From Bacteriovoracaceae bacterium (GTDB lineage: Bacteria; Bdellovibrionota; Bacteriovoracia; Bacteriovoracales; Bacteriovoracaceae), in NCBI GenBank assembly GCA_023151145.1, contig JAKLJM010000011.1:1-17509 (forward strand): 17,509 nt of DNA, written 5' to 3'. Numbering within the stretch: position 1 is the first letter of the stretch; every line of letters starts with the position of its first letter. Positions 7,353-14,542 of the stretch are shown piece after piece. The position numbers and the translations under genes are program-made. The notes beneath the pieces are model-generated. The model did not search any database, was not told the origin of the DNA, and worked only from the letters and a program-made list of their open reading frames with translations.

Positions 7353-8729
7353 ATGAAAAAGTACACTGTCGCCATAGCAGGAGCCTCTGGTTTTGTCGGA
7401 GGAGAAGTCTTAAAGCGATTAAGTGGCCGCGAAGATATTGAGATCGTGGCCTTAAGTCGTTCTGAGCGAAAAAGTGAATACCCCAATGTTCGCTGGGTAC
7501 AGTGCGATTTATATTCATTATTAGATGTGGAAAAAGCTCTTCAGGGTGTTGATGAAGCTTATTATCTCGTTCATTCCATGGCCCCAACTTCCAGTTTAGA
7601 TCAAGGTGAATTTCAAGATTACGATCTCATTCTTTCAGATAATTTTGCTCGAGCGGCAAAGTATTGCGGCGTAAAGCATATCATTTATTTGGGAGGAATC
7701 ATCCCTCAAAGGCGCGATCTCTCCATGCACTTGCGTTCGCGTTTTGAAGTAGAGCAAACTCTTCGAACCTATGGCATACCGGTCACCGCCTTACGTGCAG
7801 GGATGATCGTTGGCCGTGAGGGATCTTCATTTAATATAATGGTGCGTTTGATTCATCGATTACCACTGCTGCTTTGTCCAGAGTGGGCCAACACTAAAAC
7901 TCAACCCATAGATGTTTTTGATGTTGTTGAATCTTTAGTTTATTGTTTAAAAAATAATGAGATTTTAAATCGTAGCTTTGATATTGGCGGACCAGATGTC
8001 TTAACTTATCAAGACATGCTAAAAGAGACAGCTCAAATTTTAGGAAAGAAACGTTGCTTTCTAAAATTCCCATTTTTTTCTTTGAATCTGTCGAAATTTT
8101 GGGTCTCCCTAATTACCGGTGCACCAAGTGATTTAGTCTATCCTTTAGTTAGTAGTTTAAAACACACCATCTTGGTGAACAAGGACCAAGAGCTAAAAAT
8201 TTCTGATCAGAGAAAAATTCAATTTAAACGTTCTCTAGAAAATGCTCTTCGCCAAGGTGTCATTAGAAGTAGTCCTCACGCCTTTGTTTTAGCTCCTGAA
8301 ATAGATCAAAAAAAAGAAGTTCGTTCAGTTTCTCGCTTGGCTTTGCCACAAGATAAAAGAGCTGAGGATGTAGCGTTCGCCTATATGCGATGGTTACCAC
8401 GATTCTTTTTTCCTTTTTTAAGAGTAAAAGTAGACGGCGAAAAGTGTTCTTTCTTTTTCCCTTTTGTAAAAGAGCCTTTGTTAATATTTGAACGAAGTCC
8501 TGCGCGATCGAGCGTAGATCGGCAACTTTTTTATATTCGTGGGGGATTACTCGCCAAAGAAATGCGACGTGGGCGATTTGAATTTAGAGAAGTCTTGGGT
8601 GGAAAATATCTTATCGCAGCCATTCACGAATACCGACCGTCACTTCCGTGGATGGTTTATCGCTACACTCAGGCGCCATTACATTTTTTTGTGATGAAGT
8701 CATTTAATCGCTGGTTAAAAAATCATTAA
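7353..8729 (+). CDS. NAD(P)-binding SDR-like protein with C-terminal extension (YbjT-type)
   Basis: This 458-residue cytoplasmic protein begins with a Rossmann dinucleotide-binding motif, GASGFVG (G10, G13, G16), then VRWVQCDLYS, DEAYYLVHSM and IIYLGGI as in atypical short-chain dehydrogenase/NmrA-like folds. The classical YxxxK catalytic pair is not evident. A C-terminal domain of about 130 residues (from around 325) contains RWLPRFFFPFLRV and ends LPWMVYRYTQAPLHFFVMKS. It is similar in position and ending to the DUF2867-like part of YbjT proteins, though I cannot confirm that domain by eye. The substrate is unknown. There is no SD, and a -10-like box lies six bases upstream. TatD follows 18 bases after the stop. 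Confidence 0.75.
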   Translation: MKKYTVAIAGASGFVGGEVLKRLSGREDIEIVALSRSERKSEYPNVRWVQCDLYSLLDVEKALQGVDEAYYLVHSMAPTSSLDQGEFQDYDLILSDNFARAAKYCGVKHIIYLGGIIPQRRDLSMHLRSRFEVEQTLRTYGIPVTALRAGMIVGREGSSFNIMVRLIHRLPLLLCPEWANTKTQPIDVFDVVESLVYCLKNNEILNRSFDIGGPDVLTYQDMLKETAQILGKKRCFLKFPFFSLNLSKFWVSLITGAPSDLVYPLVSSLKHTILVNKDQELKISDQRKIQFKRSLENALRQGVIRSSPHAFVLAPEIDQKKEVRSVSRLALPQDKRAEDVAFAYMRWLPRFFFPFLRVKVDGEKCSFFFPFVKEPLLIFERSPARSSVDRQLFYIRGGLLAKEMRRGRFEFREVLGGKYLIAAIHEYRPSLPWMVYRYTQAPLHFFVMKSFNRWLKNH

Positions 8730-8734
8730 TTTTG

Positions 8735-8740
8735 CATAAT
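8735..8740 (+). promoter_or_regulatory. -10-like box seven bases from the tatD-like start codon
   Basis: CATAAT (8735-8740, within TTGCATAAT) lies seven bases before the ATG at 8748, and no SD is visible there. The gene could have its own leaderless transcript or be read through from the SDR gene. The -35 region is poor (TGGTTA at 8712-8717). Confidence 0.3.
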
Positions 8741-8747
8741 AGCTTTC

Positions 8748-9428
8748 ATGTACATTGATTTTCATACCCATCAATCACCCGAGTTGGCCGGAACCTGGAC
8801 AAGGTTTCATGACTTTCATTCGCTCAAACTAATAGATGAAATTTACCTTTCAAGAGGCTTGCACCCATGGGGGTTAAGCCTTGAACATGAAAAAAATGAA
8901 GTAGCCTTTGAAGAGCTTTTAATTGCTTTTAAAACTCATTCCTTTATGGCTGTTGGGGAAACGGGGTTTGATCGCTATTTTAGGAAGGATCTGAGTCTTG
9001 AGAGTCAAGAAGAGATTTTTTATTGGCATTATGATTTAGCCGTGACCTTAAAATTGCCGATGATTCTACATATTGTCCATGCCCATGATTATTTTTTAAA
9101 AGTCTTAAAAAAGATCGGGACACCGAAAACATCTTTGGTTATTCATGATTTTCGATCGTCTCGAACTGATTTACAAAAATATTTGAAATATCCCATTTTT
9201 TTTAGTTTTGGAAAATCCCTATTAGGCTCAACTTCTAAAACACCTGAACTCTTGCAACTTATTCCTGATGATCGGTTTTTTTTGGAGACTGATGGAGAGT
9301 TAGGTCTAGGTATTGATCAGGTCTATAAAAAAGCAAGCTTGATAAAAGAGCTTGAAATCGAAGAATTAGAAAAAAAGCTTGAAAAGAATTTTATTTCACT
9401 TTTTCCCAATTACAATTTTTCTAAATGA
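8748..9428 (+). CDS. TatD-family metal-dependent hydrolase
   Basis: The protein has the TatD set of metal ligands in order: HTH with H6 and H8, the GETGFD loop with E71, H108 in LPMILHIVHAH, H133 in IHDFR, and D182 in ETDGE. GLHPW (38-42) corresponds to the family's G-HP motif. TatD enzymes are cytoplasmic TIM-barrel proteins with nuclease or related hydrolase activity. At 226 residues it is shorter than the usual 250-265, and the region after ETD is compact, so the substrate may differ from TatD proper. It lies 18 bases after the SDR gene on the same strand. Its 3' end overlaps the convergent trmN6-like gene by 19 bases. Confidence 0.85.
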   Translation: MYIDFHTHQSPELAGTWTRFHDFHSLKLIDEIYLSRGLHPWGLSLEHEKNEVAFEELLIAFKTHSFMAVGETGFDRYFRKDLSLESQEEIFYWHYDLAVTLKLPMILHIVHAHDYFLKVLKKIGTPKTSLVIHDFRSSRTDLQKYLKYPIFFSFGKSLLGSTSKTPELLQLIPDDRFFLETDGELGLGIDQVYKKASLIKELEIEELEKKLEKNFISLFPNYNFSK

Positions 9429-10057
9429 ATAAGTAAAACTCCTCTGATGGGCTGGCGTTCACTTACGTTAAAATTAAAGGGAGTTTTTTGATTTAAAATG
9501 TTGGTGATTTCCGCAACGGGATTTCTTTTATGTTCTTTGCCATCGCGGACTAGCACATAGGCTTGACCTTTATTTTTTAAAGCATAGGCTATGGCCAAAA
9601 ATAAATTCTCAAAACTAGAGTCTAGAAAAAAACGACATCTATTTTTAAATTGCGAAGGCGAAAGAAGTCCTTCGTTTTTAAAAAAATAGGGTGGGTTAGA
9701 GAGAATAACGTCATAGACTCCATGATAGTTTTCATCATGAATGAGTTGATCGTAATTTTTTAAGATAAATTGAAAATGATTTTTATGAGGAGCAATCATT
9801 TTAAGATTTTTTTGAAAATATTCTTCATAAACGTTTTGTATTTCTAAAAAATGCAAATGTTCAATGTTTTTTAAATGATAGAAAAGTTCAAGACCAATGA
9901 TTCCCGTCCCAGCACAGAGATCCATAATTTTTAGTTGATCTAAAGAATCATGGTGACGAAGATCGTGAGCAACGTTTTTGGCCAATAAAACCGAGTCTAA
10001 CGAGAAATGGTACTCGTCAGGTTGATGATAATCGTAGGTAAACTTTGAATTCTCCAT
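9410..10057 (-). CDS. TrmN6/YfiC-like SAM-dependent adenine-N6 methyltransferase
   Basis: This 215-residue class I methyltransferase has the N-terminal block YHFSLDSVLLA typical of the YfiC group, SAM motif I DLCAGTGIIGLEL (46-58), an acidic LEIQ after the second strand (71-74) and the amino-methyltransferase motif NPPY (121-124). The C terminus has RQPIRGVLLIHL. E. coli TrmN6 methylates A37 of tRNA1(Val); that substrate is likely here but not proven. No SD precedes the ATG. A good promoter lies immediately upstream and would leave a leader of only about 3 bases. It is convergent with, and overlaps, the TatD-like gene. Confidence 0.85.
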   Translation of the reverse strand: MENSKFTYDYHQPDEYHFSLDSVLLAKNVAHDLRHHDSLDQLKIMDLCAGTGIIGLELFYHLKNIEHLHFLEIQNVYEEYFQKNLKMIAPHKNHFQFILKNYDQLIHDENYHGVYDVILSNPPYFFKNEGLLSPSQFKNRCRFFLDSSFENLFLAIAYALKNKGQAYVLVRDGKEHKRNPVAEITNILNQKTPFNFNVSERQPIRGVLLIHLEKL

Positions 10058-10067
10058 AATGCCACAA

Positions 10068-10096
10068 GTTATAGCGGAAAATAAGAACTTCTACAA
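10068..10096 (-). promoter_or_regulatory. Promoter of the trmN6-like gene with near-zero leader
   Basis: On the minus strand TTGTAG (10096-10091) and TATAAC (10073-10068) are exactly 17 bases apart. The -10 box ends 10 bases before the ATG, so the predicted transcript start is only about 3 bases upstream of it. Confidence 0.5.
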
Positions 10097-10212
10097 CCAA
10101 TTTACATGCTGCCCAAAGGGTAAAATGCACTGGAAAAGAAGTGACTTTACTGAGTGCTTTTTGTTAGGATTTCAAGGCAAAGACAGAGGAAATTCAATCT
10201 ATTGAGGTTTTA

Positions 10213-10695
10213 ATGGAAAAAGCGTTATTTGGTGCAGGTTGTTTTTGGGGAGTAGAGGAAATCATTCGTAAAATACCAGGCATTTTAAAAACGGAAGTTG
10301 GCTATGCTGGTGGACACACAGATAAACCAACCTACAATCAAGTGAAAACGGGAGAAACTGGTCATGCGGAAGTGATCTACATTGAGTTTGATGAGACTGT
10401 TTTGTCTTATCGCGATCTATTACATTATTTTTTCCGCCTCCATAATCCCACCACATTAAATCGCCAAGAAAATGATATTGGAAGCCAGTATCGTTCAGTC
10501 ATATTTTGTGCTGATGAAAAACAAAAAGAGACAGCACTTGAAATTAAAATTGAAGTTGAGTTGTCGAAAAAATGGCGCGATCCAATTGTGACCATCATTC
10601 AAGATTGGGCACCATTTTTTTCTGCTGAGGATTATCACCAAGATTATTTGCAAAAAAATCCTACGGGTTATAACTGTCATTATTTAAGGGATTAA
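10213..10695 (+). CDS. msrA: Peptide methionine sulfoxide reductase MsrA
   Basis: MsrA reduces methionine-S-sulfoxide in proteins and free methionine. The 160-residue protein has the catalytic motif GCFWG with nucleophile C10, followed by GYAGG, the TGHAEV segment, FFRLHNPTT and a C-terminal GYNCHYLRD in which C155 is the probable resolving Cys. Length fits the short single-domain forms. There is no signal peptide, so it is cytoplasmic. A TGAGGT sequence 7 bases before the ATG serves as SD. It leads a tight plus-strand run with the aldehyde dehydrogenase gene, which starts two bases after its stop. I find no convincing promoter in the 155-base spacer upstream. Confidence 0.95.
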   Translation: MEKALFGAGCFWGVEEIIRKIPGILKTEVGYAGGHTDKPTYNQVKTGETGHAEVIYIEFDETVLSYRDLLHYFFRLHNPTTLNRQENDIGSQYRSVIFCADEKQKETALEIKIEVELSKKWRDPIVTIIQDWAPFFSAEDYHQDYLQKNPTGYNCHYLRD

Positions 10696-10697
10696 AA

Positions 10698-12134
10698 ATG
10701 GATTTAACTGATTCTCAAAAATTTGATCAGAAATTTATTGAGGCTTCTTTTCAAAAGTTACAACACAATCGTTGGACCTTTTCCAAAAGCAGTGCCAATG
10801 AGCGACTCGTTTACTTAAAAAAGTTAAAAGAAGTTGTCCATTCAAGAAGAGAGGAAATTGCTGAAGCTATTTTTAAAGATTTTAAAAAACCAAAAGTTGA
10901 AACAGAGTTAACTGAAATTCATCCGGTCTTTGATGAAATTAATTTTGCACTTAAAAATTTAAATAAATGGATGCGACCTAAAAAGGTTAAAACTCCACTA
11001 ACACTTCTAGGAACTAATTCTTATATCAAGTCTGAAGCTCGCGGTGTCGTCTTGATCATTGCTCCTTGGAATTATCCGTTTCAGTTAGCACTTAATCCTT
11101 TGGTGGCGGCCATTGCCGCTGGAAATGTGGCCATTGTTCGTCCTTCTGAAAAAACTCCACACACTGGATTAGTAATTGAAAGAATCATCAACGAAGTATT
11201 TGACAGCAATATTGTCTCTGTCGTTCGTGGTGAGATCGAGGCTTCAAAAATATTGCTTGAACTCCCTTTTGATCACATCTTTTTTACAGGTAGCACTCAA
11301 GTCGGAAAAATTGTGGCCGAAAAAGCAGCTAAACACTTAGCCTCTGTTACATTAGAGTTAGGTGGAAAGTCTCCCGTGATCATCGATGAAGATTGTGATC
11401 TATCAAGTGCCGTAGAAAAAATTGTTTGGGGAAAACATTTAAACGCCGGACAAACTTGTGTAGCACCTGATTATCTTTTTGTTCACATAAAGATTTATCA
11501 ACAATTTATTGAGTTGTATAAAATCACTGTTAGTGAATTTTTTGGGGAAACCGAAAAACAACGTCAAGATTCACTTTCCTTTGCCCGAATTGTCGATTCA
11601 AGAGGGACTGAGCGTCTTGGGCATTTAGTTGATGAGTCTATTAAGGGTGGAGCAGAAGTCATCGTAGGTGGAGGTTATGATGTTAAGAATTGTTATATGG
11701 CACCGACCTTAATGACAAATGTGCATACATCTTTACCTATTATGCAAGAAGAGCTTTTTGGTCCAATATTGCCTGTCTTAACATTTGAAAATGTAAATGA
11801 TGTTATTCAATATATTCAAGCACACGATAAACCCTTGGCCCTTTATTGTTTTTCATCAAATAAAAGTTTTCAAGATAAAGTACTCGCTGAAACGACTTCC
11901 GGTGGAATCGTTTTTAATCAGGTGTTGGCCCATTTGGCCAATCATCATCTTCCGTTTGGAGGAGTGGGGGGAAGTGGGCAAGGAAATTATCATGGCTATT
12001 TTGGCTTTCGAGCCTTTTCGCATGAACGAGCCGTAATGATGCAAGGGCGTTTAGGTCTCTTGTCGCTGTATTTTCCTCCTTACGGAACTTGGTTGTCTGA
12101 TATTGCGTTTAAATTGTTGCGTTTATTTCAATAG
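10698..12134 (+). CDS. Aldehyde dehydrogenase, class 3 type
   Basis: This NAD(P)+-dependent enzyme oxidises aldehydes to acids. The 478 residues contain IAPWNYPFQL with N125, RPSEKTP with K152, the cofactor loop FTGSTQVGK (196-204), general base E220 in ELGGKSP and catalytic C254 in GQTCVAPDY. EELFGPILPV and HLPFGGVGGSGQG follow. Length and sequence resemble the class 3 / fatty-aldehyde group (YwdH and ALDH3 type), whose substrates are often medium- or long-chain aldehydes from lipid damage; the substrate here is inferred only. AAGGGA lies before the ATG, two bases after msrA, so co-transcription is very likely. Its TAG stop overlaps the SD of the rmuC anchor ORF. Confidence 0.93.
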   Translation: MDLTDSQKFDQKFIEASFQKLQHNRWTFSKSSANERLVYLKKLKEVVHSRREEIAEAIFKDFKKPKVETELTEIHPVFDEINFALKNLNKWMRPKKVKTPLTLLGTNSYIKSEARGVVLIIAPWNYPFQLALNPLVAAIAAGNVAIVRPSEKTPHTGLVIERIINEVFDSNIVSVVRGEIEASKILLELPFDHIFFTGSTQVGKIVAEKAAKHLASVTLELGGKSPVIIDEDCDLSSAVEKIVWGKHLNAGQTCVAPDYLFVHIKIYQQFIELYKITVSEFFGETEKQRQDSLSFARIVDSRGTERLGHLVDESIKGGAEVIVGGGYDVKNCYMAPTLMTNVHTSLPIMQEELFGPILPVLTFENVNDVIQYIQAHDKPLALYCFSSNKSFQDKVLAETTSGGIVFNQVLAHLANHHLPFGGVGGSGQGNYHGYFGFRAFSHERAVMMQGRLGLLSLYFPPYGTWLSDIAFKLLRLFQ

Positions 12135-12142
12135 GATAAAAA

Positions 12143-12268
12143 ATGGAAATCTTATTATTGATTGTATTTGTCGTGGGAATAGTTTTTTTAGCTTGGTTTT
12201 TAAATCCTAAGAAAAATCTAAAAGATGATTCTTTGATTTTAAATGAGTTAAAAAATCTTCAAAAATAA
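12143..12268 (+). CDS. Detached N-terminal membrane anchor of RmuC (ends at an in-frame stop)
   Basis: This 41-codon ORF has AGGA 6 bases before its ATG and encodes one transmembrane segment (LLLIVFVVGIVFLAWFL) followed by a charged stretch ending KNLQK, then TAA at 12266-12268. It is in the same frame as the RmuC body, and the codons after the TAA (IKATQEKLVYMDAS) continue smoothly into it. RmuC proteins normally begin with just such an anchor followed by a long coiled coil, so this is the true start of rmuC, cut off by a single stop codon. A change of one base from AAA, CAA or GAA would create it. Confidence 0.75.
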   Translation: MEILLLIVFVVGIVFLAWFLNPKKNLKDDSLILNELKNLQK

Positions 12269-12289
12269 ATAAAAGCGACTCAGGAAAAA

Positions 12290-13444
12290 TTGGTTTATAT
12301 GGACGCCTCAATGGTGCAAAAGTTTGAGCACCAAAAAGAAATTACTCGTTCTTATTTAGCTGAAGTTGTCGAAGAAAAGTTTTCAAAGTTTATTCAAGAA
12401 GATTTTAAAAACAACGAAGCTTTGATTGAAAAATTTAATCAGTTAAAATTATCCATGGGACAAAGTTTTTTTAGTAGTTCTGAAAAACAAACGAAAGATT
12501 TAGATATTTTTCGTGAAAACTTTACCAAATTTCAAACCGAGCGCTTTGAATCTTTGACCAAAAGCATAGATGAAAACCTTCGTCGAATTTCTGACAAGGT
12601 TCGTGAAAATCTTGATGAAGGTTTTAAAAAAACCAATGACACCTTTAATTCTGTGCTTGAACGTTTGGCAAAGATTGATGAAGCTCAAAAGAAAATTGAG
12701 TCTTTATCGAGCAACGTCGTTTCATTGCAAGACGTTTTAACTGATAAAAAATCACGAGGAATCTTTGGTGAAGTTCAATTACAGCAAGTTTTAACTTCTG
12801 TGTTTGGAGAAAAAAACGATAAAGTGTTTCAGTTGCAATATAAACTATCAACTGGCGTTATTGGGGACTCTGTTTTGTTTTTACCAGAACCTACGGGGAA
12901 ACTTATTGTTGATTCCAAATTTCCCTTAGAAAACTTTCGTCGAATGTTTGATCCAAGTTTAAATGAAATAGAAAAAAAAGAAGTTACTAAAGAATTTAAA
13001 AATAATTTAAAAAAACATATCGATGATATTTCTTCTAAATATATTATTAAAGATGAGACTGCAGATCAGGCCGTTCTCTTTTTACCAGCGGAAGCTATCT
13101 TTGCTGAAATTCATGCTTACCATGGAGATATCATTGATTATGCTCAGAATAAACGTGTCTGGTTAGCTTCTCCAACTACTTTTATGGCCATGTTAACAAC
13201 TGTTCAGGTGGTTTTAAATAATATTGAACGCAGTAAGTATACGACCGTAATTCATCAAGAACTAAACCGACTAGGTGAAGAGTTTGGCCGGTATCGTAAA
13301 CGTTGGGATAATTTGGCCAGTCATATTGATACTGTGACTAAAGATGTAAAAGAAATTCACACCACCACTGAAAAAATCTCTCAACGATTTGGACAGATTT
13401 CTGATGTGAAGATCGATCATCTTTTGGAAGATCAAAATACTTAA
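12290..13444 (+). CDS. rmuC: RmuC-family recombination-associated nuclease-like protein, anchor separated by a stop codon
   Basis: RmuC proteins limit DNA rearrangements at inverted repeats and have a nuclease-like core. The 384-residue body starts with coiled coil (about 10-150), then the family motifs KKSRGIFGEVQL (153-164), DSKFPLENF (208-216), LFLPAEAIFAEIH and VWLASPTTFMAML. The start used here is TTG with AGGA four bases ahead; ATG at 12299 is an alternative. Counting the upstream 41 codons and the stop, the original gene would be 12143-13444, 433 sense-length codons with one TAA. Translation may restart after the stop, giving a soluble protein without its membrane anchor; otherwise the gene is inactive. 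It sits between the aldehyde dehydrogenase and Mpo1-like genes in one run. Confidence 0.85.
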   Translation: MVYMDASMVQKFEHQKEITRSYLAEVVEEKFSKFIQEDFKNNEALIEKFNQLKLSMGQSFFSSSEKQTKDLDIFRENFTKFQTERFESLTKSIDENLRRISDKVRENLDEGFKKTNDTFNSVLERLAKIDEAQKKIESLSSNVVSLQDVLTDKKSRGIFGEVQLQQVLTSVFGEKNDKVFQLQYKLSTGVIGDSVLFLPEPTGKLIVDSKFPLENFRRMFDPSLNEIEKKEVTKEFKNNLKKHIDDISSKYIIKDETADQAVLFLPAEAIFAEIHAYHGDIIDYAQNKRVWLASPTTFMAMLTTVQVVLNNIERSKYTTVIHQELNRLGEEFGRYRKRWDNLASHIDTVTKDVKEIHTTTEKISQRFGQISDVKIDHLLEDQNT

Positions 13445-13458
13445 GGGAGTTTAATTTG

Positions 13459-13887
13459 ATGAAAACGTTGAATCAATACCTCGCCCTCTATGCAGAATCG
13501 CATCAGAATAAGTTAAATAAAAATATTCATTATATTTGTGTTCCTCTGATTATGTGGACAGTTTTGGTCCTCTTAGATTTTGTGAGTCTTCCTATCGGTA
13601 CGCTTGCTTATGTATTGGTGATTTTAAGTTTTGTTTTTTATAACGTGATTAAAACACCTGTACTAGATTCGCTTCTCATGATGATTTTGTCGCTGGTGAT
13701 GATTGCTCTCTCTCGTATTTTTAATGACTCAAGAATGCATGTTGCCATAACTATTTTTGTTATGGCTTGGATTGGACAATTTGTTGGCCATAAAATTGAA
13801 GGAAAAAAACCTTCGTTTTTTCAAGATTTATTATTTTTATTAATCGGTCCTATGTGGATCTTACAATCTTTTAAAAGAAAAGATTAA
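13459..13887 (+). CDS. Mpo1-like (DUF962) membrane protein
   Basis: This 142-residue multi-pass membrane protein has the DUF962 layout: an N-terminal YAESHQNKLNKNIHYICVP with H15 and H24, several hydrophobic helices, then the signature GHKIEGKKPSF (H111, E114) and LLIGPMWIL. Yeast Mpo1 is an iron-dependent dioxygenase that shortens 2-hydroxy fatty acids; bacterial relatives keep the same His residues, so a fatty-acid oxidation role is plausible but unproven. I place the start at ATG 13459 (GGGAG 9 bases before). TTG at 13456 is directly adjacent and possible. The gene lies 14 bases after rmuC and 11 before the GST gene. Confidence 0.85.
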   Translation: MKTLNQYLALYAESHQNKLNKNIHYICVPLIMWTVLVLLDFVSLPIGTLAYVLVILSFVFYNVIKTPVLDSLLMMILSLVMIALSRIFNDSRMHVAITIFVMAWIGQFVGHKIEGKKPSFFQDLLFLLIGPMWILQSFKRKD

Positions 13888-13898
13888 CTGGAGTTTAT

Positions 13899-14513
13899 AT
13901 GATTACGTTATATGGATCAGCACGTTCAAGTGCCGGAAGATGTTTTTGGTGTTTAGAAGAAGTAAAGGCACCTTACAATGCAGTTGAAGTTAATTTTAGA
14001 ACGAAAGAACATAAGTCAGATTTGTTTTTAAAAATTAATCCAAATGGAAAAATTCCCGCCATGGTAGATGATGACGTCACTTTGTTTGAATCAATGGCCA
14101 TCAATTTTTATTTAGCAGAAAAATACAAAAAAGATTTATTAGGCACGACTTTGCAGGAAAAGGGATATGTTTACCAATGGAGTATTTGGGCGATTGCTGA
14201 GGTTCAGCCTCCAATCATTGGAGCTTTTATTCAAAAAGTTTTTGTTCCTGAAGATAAAAGAGATCTTGGTTTAATTGAAAAATCATTGGCACAAGTTCCA
14301 GCATTCTTGAAAATTCTAGAGGATCGTTTAGGGGAAAGTAAGTATTTAGCAGGTAATGAATTTACTCTAGCAGATCTTAATACCGCTAGTGTGGTTTCAA
14401 TTCTTAACCATATTCAATACGATTTATCATCGTATAAAAATCTCTCGAATTGGTTGACTGTTTTAAGTGAAAGAGAAGGATTTAGAAAGTACGCAGCCTT
14501 GTTGCAAAAATAA
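13899..14513 (+). CDS. Glutathione S-transferase family protein
   Basis: This 204-residue cytosolic protein has an N-terminal thioredoxin fold starting ITLYGSARSSAGR, in which a Ser in the SARSS segment may activate the thiol. The cis-Pro motif GKIPAMV and the glutathione-contacting ES in LFESMAINFYLAEKY follow. The C-terminal helical domain has the conserved N-capping segment FTLADLNTASV. These enzymes join glutathione to electrophiles or reduce peroxides; the exact substrate is not readable. GGAG lies 5 bases before the ATG. It ends the five-gene plus-strand run and is followed directly by a terminator. Confidence 0.88.
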   Translation: MITLYGSARSSAGRCFWCLEEVKAPYNAVEVNFRTKEHKSDLFLKINPNGKIPAMVDDDVTLFESMAINFYLAEKYKKDLLGTTLQEKGYVYQWSIWAIAEVQPPIIGAFIQKVFVPEDKRDLGLIEKSLAQVPAFLKILEDRLGESKYLAGNEFTLADLNTASVVSILNHIQYDLSSYKNLSNWLTVLSEREGFRKYAALLQK

Positions 14514-14542
14514 AAAAGGAGAGCAATTGCTCTCCTTTTTTT
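14512..14542. terminator. Strong bidirectional Rho-independent terminator
   Basis: GGAGAGC and GCTCTCC (7 bp) flank an AATT loop at 14518-14535, with six A before (14512-14517) and seven T after (14536-14542). It works for both the plus-strand GST gene and the convergent minus-strand menB gene, whose stop codon lies at its edge. Confidence 0.93.

Noticed and set aside
10127..10162. GCACT...AGTGC followed by five T, upstream of msrA, as a terminator or attenuator
   Set aside because: The stem is only 5 bp with a 21-base loop, too weak to support.
11797..12044. Overlapping ORFs inside the aldehyde dehydrogenase gene on both strands
   Set aside because: They lie wholly within a well-supported gene and show no recognisable motif.
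13456..13458. TTG as the start of the Mpo1-like gene
   Set aside because: An ATG follows at once at 13459 with an acceptable distance from GGGAG, so the ATG is preferred; the TTG cannot be fully excluded.
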